In this document: positions 1 through 4,577 of the stretch, piece after piece
How positions within the stretch are numbered: the stretch's first letter is position 1
Layout of the letters: each line of letters begins with the position of its first letter
Source: Deltaproteobacteria bacterium
Lineage (GTDB): Bacteria; Desulfobacterota_C; Deferrisomatia; Deferrisomatales; JACRMM01
DNA length: 5,360 nucleotides
Assembly (NCBI GenBank): GCA_016218905.1
Contig: JACRCS010000847.1
Span: forward strand, 1 to 5,360
Direction of reading: 5' to 3'
Translations under genes and position numbers: made by a program
Notes under the pieces: generated by a model
What the model was told of the DNA's origin: nothing
Seen by the model: only the letters and a program-made list of their open reading frames with translations
Databases searched by the model: none

Positions 1-54
1 AATTTCGTCACGGGCCAGACGCTGGTCGTCGACGGAGGACGCTACATGCACTGA
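1..54 (+). CDS. Short-chain dehydrogenase/reductase, C-terminal fragment (5' end outside window)
   Basis: The frame open from base 1 encodes 17 residues, NFVTGQTLVVDGGRYMH, and stops at TGA 52-54. The pattern (Y/F)-V-T-G-Q-x-L-x-V-D-G-G is the conserved end of classical SDR oxidoreductases of the FabG/3-oxoacyl-ACP reductase type, where it follows the last helix of the Rossmann fold near the substrate pocket. The NAD(P)-binding and Tyr-x-x-x-Lys catalytic regions lie upstream of the window, so substrate and cofactor cannot be judged. The gene runs toward the LysR gene, which lies on the opposite strand, and is followed by a terminator at 148-178. The family call is fairly firm despite the short length because the motif is very characteristic. 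Whether it belongs functionally with the operon across the regulator is inference. Confidence 0.8.
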   Translation, partial: NFVTGQTLVVDGGRYMH

Positions 55-61
55 CGCAGGC

Positions 62-110
62 GCGCGGACAGAGCTCCACTCTCCAGGCCGGCTCTCCCGC
101 CGGTCCGCGC
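62..110. repeat. Inverted repeat just after the dehydrogenase stop
   Basis: GCGCGGAC (62-69) pairs perfectly with GTCCGCGC (103-110), enclosing 33 nt. A small inner stem, CCGGC (88-92) with GCCGG (99-103), competes for one base. No T-run follows at once: the first T-rich stretch is 121-130, ten bases on. It is therefore not a standard intrinsic terminator by itself. It may protect the 3' end of the dehydrogenase mRNA or be incidental to high GC. Confidence 0.4.
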
Positions 111-147
111 CTGACGCCGCTTCTTGTTTTCGGAGCCCAACCCGATC

Positions 148-178
148 GCAGGGGCCGCGTGGCCCCTGCACTCTTTTT
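148..178 (+). terminator. Rho-independent terminator of the dehydrogenase transcript
   Basis: GCAGGGGCC (148-156) and GGCCCCTGC (161-169) form a perfect 9-bp GC-rich stem closed by the four-base loop GCGT, followed within a few bases by TCTTTTT (172-178). This is a textbook intrinsic terminator reading in the + direction. It lies about 94 bp past the dehydrogenase stop and 22 bp before the convergent LysR stop. On the - strand the stem is not followed by a T-run, so it should not be an efficient intrinsic terminator for LysR. Confidence 0.85.
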
Positions 179-199
179 CGCCTGGACGGCCGCAGCCGC

Positions 200-1114
200 T
201 CAAGCCCCCCCGAACAGAAACTCCAGGAACGAGCCGACCGCGAGGGGCCGGTATCCCTCCCGCGGGAGCACCACGTCGATGTAGATCACGAGGTCTTCTG
301 ACGCGATCGGAACGGCCGCAAGTGCTCCCCGCCCGACATCGTCGGCGATGCTCATCATTCCCATGATGCCGATCCCGGCGCCCCGCTCGATCAGGTCCTT
401 GATGAAGTCGGCGTTGCCGGCCTCGAGCAGGATGTTCGGCTTGATGCCCTTCTGCTCCAGGCGCTCGAGGATGAGCCTGCGCAGCCCGGACCCCTTCTCC
501 CTCAGGAGCAGCGGATCGTCCCGAATCTCCTCGAGCGCGACCTCCTCTCGGTTCGCCAGCCGATGGCACGGCGGCACGGCGAGCACCAGTTGGTCTGCTT
601 CGTGGCCGGGAAACGGGACGGACTCGACGCTCTCGTCGTACGGGATCCGCCCCACCACCGCCACGTCGTTTCGGCCGTGAACGACGCTCGCCACCATCTC
701 CTGCGAACTGCCTTCGTCGAGCTGAATCCGAATCCGGGGGAACGCTTCGTGAAAGCGGAGGATGTACGGAGGCATCAGGTAGCGCGCGAAGGTCTTCGTG
801 GTTCCCAGACGCAGGACCCCGTGGGGATTGCGGCTCAGGTTCGAGACGGCCTGCTCCGCCTCGAACGCGAGGCGCATGATCCGCTCCGCGTAGGAGTAGA
901 GCACAGATCCCGCCTCCGTGAGCGCGAGGCGGCTCTTCTGGCGCAGGAAGAGGCGCGTTTCGCAGTGCTGCTCGAGCGCCTCGATCTGCTTCGTGACCGC
1001 CGGCTGGGTGATGAAGAGCTCCCTCGCGGCGCGAGTGAAGCTCAGGTGCGTCGCCACGAAGTAGAAAACCTTCAGCTGTTTGAGGTTCAGATCGAACCGC
1101 ATGTCGGATGGCAT
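200..1114 (-). CDS. LysR-family transcriptional regulator (CysB/CbbR-like architecture)
   Basis: This 304-residue protein has the usual LTTR length. An N-terminal winged helix-turn-helix spans about residues 8-67, with recognition segment SFTRAARELFITQPAVTKQI (25-44) followed by the E-x-x-L-x-x-x-L-F-x-R wing pattern. A linker helix (about 68-95) leads to a periplasmic-binding-like effector domain (about 98-300) that starts GVLRLGTTKTFARYLMP and includes the typical G-x-G-I-G-I-M stretch near 245-251. Such proteins bind DNA as tetramers and respond to a small pathway metabolite. The start at 1114 has a weak AAGAG about 6 nt upstream; Met5 (1102) is an alternative with no better signal. It is transcribed away from the Tm-1/phosphotransferase operon, the usual geometry for an LTTR controlling its divergent neighbour, so it is probably the operon's effector-responsive regulator. 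The effector is not deducible from sequence. Confidence 0.95.
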   Translation of the reverse strand: MPSDMRFDLNLKQLKVFYFVATHLSFTRAARELFITQPAVTKQIEALEQHCETRLFLRQKSRLALTEAGSVLYSYAERIMRLAFEAEQAVSNLSRNPHGVLRLGTTKTFARYLMPPYILRFHEAFPRIRIQLDEGSSQEMVASVVHGRNDVAVVGRIPYDESVESVPFPGHEADQLVLAVPPCHRLANREEVALEEIRDDPLLLREKGSGLRRLILERLEQKGIKPNILLEAGNADFIKDLIERGAGIGIMGMMSIADDVGRGALAAVPIASEDLVIYIDVVLPREGYRPLAVGSFLEFLFGGA

Positions 1115-1123
1115 AAGAAGCTC

Positions 1124-1142
1124 TTATCTGTGATCACAATAA
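1124..1142. promoter_or_regulatory. Candidate LysR-type operator (T-N11-A dyad)
   Basis: TTAT (1124-1127), eleven bases, then ATAA (1139-1142) form an inverted repeat that meets the LTTR consensus T-N11-A. Within it sits the perfect palindrome TGTGATCACA (1129-1138). It begins 10 bp outside the LysR start codon and overlaps the weak ribosome-binding site of lysR. A regulator bound here could limit its own expression while acting on the divergent operon. The site also resembles a half-conserved CRP/FNR-type TGTGA-TCACA core, but that family needs a 6-bp spacer, which is missing here. Confidence 0.5.
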
Positions 1143-1315
1143 ATGGGCTACTCCAAACGGCGTCTCCCCAATGGCCAGCCGCCGCGCGCCGCGCCCCCCA
1201 ATAGCGCGTATTATCGCGGTTTTCCCGACGAACCCAAAACTAAAACTCATGCCTCCATAAAGTAAATTGGGTTGCACTCCAAACATGGTTTTGGTCTTCT
1301 TGTGCTCACGAGCGG

Positions 1316-1331
1316 GCGCCGAGATCGGCGC
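1316..1331. repeat. Short perfect dyad in the operon leader
   Basis: GCGCCGA (1316-1322) and TCGGCGC (1325-1331) are perfect inverted copies separated by GA. As RNA this would be a 6-bp GC stem with an AGAT loop followed by TTCT; as DNA it is a compact two-fold site. It lies 79 bp before the start codon of the Tm-1-like gene. Its role is unknown: operator or part of a leader structure. Confidence 0.45.
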
Positions 1332-1335
1332 TTCT

Positions 1336-1386
1336 GCCTCGCGCCCCGTCCGACTGAAGGATACCCGAAAAGAGCCGGCGCGAGGC
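1336..1386 (+). repeat. 10-bp inverted repeat in the 5' leader, just before the ribosome-binding site
   Basis: GCCTCGCGCC (1336-1345) pairs perfectly with GGCGCGAGGC (1377-1386), looping out 31 nt. A further T-G wobble (1335-1387) is possible. The stem ends ten bases before the AAAGGA ribosome-binding site (1397-1402) of the Tm-1-like gene. If transcribed, it would be a stable leader hairpin able to affect translation initiation or mRNA lifetime. There is no following T-run, so it is not an intrinsic attenuator terminator. High GC raises the chance of accidental pairing. Confidence 0.5.
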
Positions 1387-1409
1387 GCACTTCATCAAAG
1401 GAAACGGGG

Positions 1410-2765
1410 ATGGAGAGAAGGATCGTGGTCCTGGGGTCGTTCGACACCAAAGGCGAGGAGCTCCGGTTTCTGAGCGAGTGCGTCCGGGAGCGAGGTCACA
1501 CGCCGTTGTGCATCGACGCCTCCATCGGCGGCGAGCCCTCGACGCCTCCTGACGTGACTTCTCGAGAGGTGGCGGAGGCGGGCCAGGCGAACATCGAAGA
1601 GCTCCGCCGGACCAAAGACACGCACTCTGCCACCGAGGCGATGATCCGGGGCGCGTCCGCCCTCATTCGCGAGCTCTACGAGAACGGCAGCATGGGGGGC
1701 ATCGTCTCCATCGGGGGGGCGAGCAACACGGGCCTTGCGACGAGCGTCATGGCCGGCCTGCCCTTCGGCGTCCCCAAGGTGATGGTTTCGAGCATGGCGG
1801 CGGTTCCGGCCTACGCCGGCAGCTACTTCGGGACCAAGGACATCATGATGGTCCACTCCGTCGTAGACATCGCAGGGCTCAACCCCCTGCTCCGAAGCGT
1901 CCTCCAACGCGCTGCGGGGGCAGTCTGCGGGATGGTGGAGGCCGGATCCGCTCCCCTCCGGCTGCCCGGCGGGGACCGGGAGCGGCCGAGGGTCGCGCTG
2001 ACGGAGTTCAAGTTCTCGGACGTCTGCTGCCGGCACGCGGCTGGGCTCCTCGCCGACGCCGGGATCGAAGTCGTTTGCTTCCACGCACAGGGGGTCGGTG
2101 ACCGCGCGATGGAAGAACTCGTAGATGAGGGACTCATCGACGCGGTGCTCGACATCGTCCCGGCCGGCCTGGCCGAGGAGGTCCTCGGGGGCAACCGCGC
2201 CGCCGGGCCCGACCGCCTGGCAGCCGCCGGTCGCCGGGGCATTCCGCAGGTCGTCGCCCCGTGCGGCTTCGACATGTTGAGCTGCGGCCCACTGGAGCGG
2301 GGCGACCGGGGCGATGCCCTCTGGGTCTCCCGCCAACTCTCGAAACGGAAACTCTTCGTCCCCGACGCGCTCCGCGTCCAGGCCCGGACGACTACGGAGG
2401 AGCTCCTCCAGATCGCGAATCTCGTAGCGGAGAAGCTCAACCGGAGCACGGGGGAGGTTCTCGTCCTCCTCCCCCGGAGGGGTTGGTCCTCCTTGAGCGA
2501 AGAGGGACGCCCCCTCTGCGATTTCGAGGCCGACGCGGCCTTCGCCCGCCGTCTCCATGAAGGCGTGCGGCCGCCGGTCGAGGTGCGGGAGGTCGACCTC
2601 GCTTTGAATTCCAAGGAGTTCGCCGAGACCGCCGTCTCCGAGCTCCTGGGCATGTTGGAGCGCTCCCGAGCGTCCCGGGCTCCCTCGCGCGGCTCCGTCG
2701 GGCGGTCCGACCCGGCCCTGCGAGCCTCGTCCGAAGCTGTCAACGTCCGTATGACCCACCACTGA
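1410..2765 (+). CDS. Tm-1-like ATP-binding domain protein (UPF0261 family)
   Basis: The protein has 451 residues. The N-terminal Tm-1-like nucleotide-binding domain (about 1-185) shows VVLGSFDTKGEELRFL (6-21), SIGGASNTGLATSVMAGLPF (100-119), GVPKVMVSSMA (120-130), TKDIMMVHSVVDIAGLN (142-158) and AAGAVCGM (168-175). The C-terminal family domain (about 193-415) shows VVCFHAQGVGDRAMEELVDEG (221-241), VLDIVPAGLAEEVLGG (246-261), AGPDRL (265-270) and FEADAAFARRL (372-382). Family members resemble the N-terminal half of tomato Tm-1, which binds ATP; the bacterial enzyme activity is not established. ATG 1410 is chosen because AAAGGA (1397-1402) lies 7 nt upstream and family similarity begins exactly there. 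An in-frame ATG at 1272 would add 46 residues with no family character. The last ~34 residues (418-451) are an Arg/Ser/Ala-rich tail beyond the conserved domain. It is the first gene of the operon, 24 bp before the phosphohistidine subunit, so a role in the same pathway is likely but its step is unknown. Confidence 0.9.
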   Translation: MERRIVVLGSFDTKGEELRFLSECVRERGHTPLCIDASIGGEPSTPPDVTSREVAEAGQANIEELRRTKDTHSATEAMIRGASALIRELYENGSMGGIVSIGGASNTGLATSVMAGLPFGVPKVMVSSMAAVPAYAGSYFGTKDIMMVHSVVDIAGLNPLLRSVLQRAAGAVCGMVEAGSAPLRLPGGDRERPRVALTEFKFSDVCCRHAAGLLADAGIEVVCFHAQGVGDRAMEELVDEGLIDAVLDIVPAGLAEEVLGGNRAAGPDRLAAAGRRGIPQVVAPCGFDMLSCGPLERGDRGDALWVSRQLSKRKLFVPDALRVQARTTTEELLQIANLVAEKLNRSTGEVLVLLPRRGWSSLSEEGRPLCDFEADAAFARRLHEGVRPPVEVREVDLALNSKEFAETAVSELLGMLERSRASRAPSRGSVGRSDPALRASSEAVNVRMTHH

Positions 2766-2777
2766 ACCGAACACATG

Positions 2778-2784
2778 AAGGAGG
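2778..2784 (+). promoter_or_regulatory. Strong Shine-Dalgarno that fixes the start of the phosphohistidine subunit
   Basis: AAGGAGG is a perfect anti-16S match. It lies five bases before ATG 2790 but inside the reading frame opened by ATG 2775, which has no ribosome-binding sequence in front of it. This places translation initiation at 2790. Confidence 0.85.
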
Positions 2785-2789
2785 CCTCG

Positions 2790-4472
2790 ATGAAGATCTA
2801 CGACGCCGTGCCAGGTTTCGAGTTCGACGAGAAGGCGGATCTGGAGCAATCCCCTGCCTGGTTCCTCGACGGCACGCACTCGGTGCCTCCCTGGACCCCC
2901 ATGTTCGGTTGGTTCTGGATCAACTTCTGCCGGCACGGGATGCAGTACGGCGCCGAGAAGCTGAGCCTGCCCACGGTCAAGGGGTGGGATTGGCGCTTCC
3001 ACCGGGGCGGCGGCTACCTGACCCTCCTCCTCGTGAAAACCGAGGAGGAGAAGCGGGAGCGCGAGAAGAAGTTCCGGGAGGCCATCCGGCCCTTCATCAC
3101 CGACTACGACGGCCTCTGGCGGGGCTTCATCGATGAGGTGCTGGGCCTCTACGCCGGGCTGAAGAAGCTGGACCTGGACGACGCAACCAACGTCGAGCTG
3201 CTCGACAACTTCGAGCAGACCATCAACGTCTGCCGGCGCATGTGGGAGATCCACATGTACATGATGTACGGCACCTACACCGCCTACATCCTCTTCGAGA
3301 ACATGTGCCGGGAGCTCATCGGCATCGACGACACGAGCCCGGTCTTCCACAAGCTGATCACCGGCTTCGACAACAAGGTCCTCCAGGTCGACAAGCGGAT
3401 CTGGGAGTTCTCCAAGAAGGCCCAGCAGCTCGGGATCGCGCAGATCTTCGTCGGGAGCGAGCCCAAGGACATCCTCCCGAAGTTGAACGCCGATCCGCGG
3501 GGCCAGTCCTTCATGGCGGAGTTCAAGGAGTTCCTGGACGAAGACGGCTGGCGGATGCAGCGTATGTCGGAGATCAACCTGCCGACCTGGATCGAGGATC
3601 CCACTCCTGCGCTCGTCAACATCAAGCAGTTCCTCATCAAGGGCGGTGGCTGCAACCTCGAGGAGGAGCGCGAGAAGCTCACTCGGGAGCGCCTCGCGGC
3701 GGAATCCGAGGTGCTCGCGAAGATCTCCCCGGAACAGAAGGGCTGGTTCACGACCCTCCTCCGCCTCGCGCAGAAGTCGGGCGTCTTCAGCGAGGAGCAC
3801 GATCATTATCTCGACCTGTACTCCCACGCGATGATCCGGCGGTCCGCCCTCGGGTTGGGGCGGCGATTCGCCCACAACGGTGCTCTCGACCATCCCGAGG
3901 ACATCTTCTTCCTCATGCCCGACGAGGTCCGCCGGGCCGGTATCAACCCCGACCAGTTCAAGCTCCAGCCCATCGTGCAGCGCCGCCGCGCCGAGTGGCA
4001 GGAGTGGTGCAAGGAGCCGAACCCGCCCGCCATCCTGAAGGAGGGCTTCGACCTCGATCAGGCCATGGGCGTCCTCGTGCAGTCGAACGATCCGATCGCC
4101 CTCAAGGTCGTCGTCGGTTCCATGCCGGTCGTGAAGCCGGAGCTCAAGGCAGACCTCCACGGCACCTGCGGTTCGCCCGGAGTCGCCGAAGGCACCGCCC
4201 GGGTCATCCTCTCGGAGGACCACCTCTCCGAAGTCCAGCCCGGGGACATCCTCGTCGCGGCGACTACCTCTCCGAGCTGGACGCCGGTCTTCTCGTTCAT
4301 CGGCGGGGTCGTCGTGGACCGCGGCGCGTCGCTCTCCCACGCCGCCATCGTGGGCCGCGAGTACGGGATCCCGGTCCTCATGAACGTCTTCGTCGGCACC
4401 CAGAAAATCCAGACGGGGCAGCGCATCAGGGTCGACGCGAACATGGGGGCCCTCTACATCCTGGACAAGTAG
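2790..4472 (+). CDS. PEP-synthase-like phosphohistidine subunit (phenylphosphate synthase alpha-type)
   Basis: The protein has 560 residues, starting at ATG 2790 (see the Shine-Dalgarno at 2778-2784). The C-terminal ~110 residues are a PEP-utilising mobile (swivelling) domain: GTCGSPGVAEGTARVI (458-473), PGDILVAATTSPSWTPVF (484-501), then ASLSHAAIVGREYGIP (513-528). His517 (codon 4338-4340) matches the phosphorylated histidine of PEP synthase and pyruvate phosphate dikinase. Residues 1-450 show no PEP/pyruvate-binding barrel; they are helix-rich, with motifs AWFLDGTHSVPPWTP (23-37) and PTVKGWDWRFHRGGGY (61-76), a charged helix at 84-97 and another at 289-311. This size and layout, with a separate ATP-binding subunit downstream, match the ~70-kDa histidine subunit of Thauera phenylphosphate synthase, although this one is somewhat shorter. 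It probably moves a phosphoryl group from the ATP-binding partner to an acceptor held by the N-terminal region. The family is firm; the acceptor (phenol or another hydroxy compound) is not. Confidence 0.85.
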   Translation: MKIYDAVPGFEFDEKADLEQSPAWFLDGTHSVPPWTPMFGWFWINFCRHGMQYGAEKLSLPTVKGWDWRFHRGGGYLTLLLVKTEEEKREREKKFREAIRPFITDYDGLWRGFIDEVLGLYAGLKKLDLDDATNVELLDNFEQTINVCRRMWEIHMYMMYGTYTAYILFENMCRELIGIDDTSPVFHKLITGFDNKVLQVDKRIWEFSKKAQQLGIAQIFVGSEPKDILPKLNADPRGQSFMAEFKEFLDEDGWRMQRMSEINLPTWIEDPTPALVNIKQFLIKGGGCNLEEEREKLTRERLAAESEVLAKISPEQKGWFTTLLRLAQKSGVFSEEHDHYLDLYSHAMIRRSALGLGRRFAHNGALDHPEDIFFLMPDEVRRAGINPDQFKLQPIVQRRRAEWQEWCKEPNPPAILKEGFDLDQAMGVLVQSNDPIALKVVVGSMPVVKPELKADLHGTCGSPGVAEGTARVILSEDHLSEVQPGDILVAATTSPSWTPVFSFIGGVVVDRGASLSHAAIVGREYGIPVLMNVFVGTQKIQTGQRIRVDANMGALYILDK

Positions 4473-4486
4473 GTAGTCGTTTCTCT

Positions 4487-4525
4487 CCTCTCGGCCGGTC
4501 CGGCGTGAGCCGCCCGGCCGGGAGG
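4487..4525 (+). repeat. Strong intercistronic hairpin, 12-bp stem with GUGA tetraloop
   Basis: Positions 4487-4498 pair without a gap with 4514-4525 (12 pairs, one of them T-G). After a small 2x1 internal loop, CGGC (4501-4504) pairs with GCCG (4509-4512) around the loop GTGA, which is a GNRA-type tetraloop in RNA. It begins 15 bp after the stop of the phosphohistidine subunit. No T-run follows, so it should not terminate. It more likely marks an mRNA processing or 3'-end stabilising point that sets the relative expression of the two subunits. Confidence 0.65.
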
Positions 4526-4530
4526 CATCC

Positions 4531-4557
4531 GCCGGCCGCAGGCTGAACGCGGCCGGC
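4531..4557 (+). repeat. Second intercistronic hairpin, 9-bp perfect stem
   Basis: GCCGGCCGC (4531-4539) pairs perfectly with GCGGCCGGC (4549-4557) around a nine-base loop. It lies eight bases before the GGGAG ribosome-binding site (4565-4569) of the next gene and five bases after the first hairpin. Because CGGCCGG-type words occur four times in the spacer, the two hairpins could also pair with each other in alternative folds. Confidence 0.55.
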
Positions 4558-4577
4558 CGCGAGCGGGAGATGCAATC

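Larger units (their letters stand above)
1115..1409. other. Divergent control region between the LysR gene and the operon
   Basis: This 295-bp spacer has no credible gene. It holds the LysR-type dyad beside the regulator, then a very GC-rich block (1171-1200). A TATTAT hexamer at 1209-1214 matches five of six -10 bases but lacks a recognisable -35. An unusually A/T-rich stretch follows (1231-1300) with repeated CCAAA/TTTGG words, and then the operon leader with two inverted repeats. TTGCAC at 1272-1277 resembles a -35 box, but nothing at 17 bp spacing is a good -10. No promoter can be assigned with confidence; an activator-dependent promoter with poor -35 would be normal for LTTR control. Confidence 0.6.

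Noticed and set aside
1129..1138. CRP/FNR-type binding site
   Set aside because: TGTGA and TCACA are present but directly abutting, without the six-base spacer those regulators need; the LysR-type dyad explains the symmetry better.
563..1204. 213-codon + strand frame
   Set aside because: It is antisense to the LysR gene, whose helix-turn-helix and effector domain are unmistakable; it has no supporting motif or ribosome-binding site.
1209..1214. TATTAT as a -10 promoter element
   Set aside because: Five of six bases match, but the position 17 bp upstream is GCGCCG and there is no extended -10 TG, so it cannot be called a promoter from sequence alone.
1272..1409. 46-residue N-terminal extension of the Tm-1-like protein
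   Set aside because: The extension resembles no family member, has no Shine-Dalgarno in front of ATG 1272, and would translate through the leader inverted repeats. ATG 1410 has a good AAAGGA and starts exactly at the conserved domain.
4487..4525. Intrinsic terminator between the two enzyme subunits
   Set aside because: The stem is strong but is followed by GC-rich sequence with no T-run on the + strand, and the downstream gene is the functional partner of the upstream one.
3242..4546. 434-codon + strand frame
   Set aside because: It overlaps the phosphohistidine subunit in another frame, has an Arg/Pro/Gly/His-rich composition and no family motif, so it is a codon-bias shadow.
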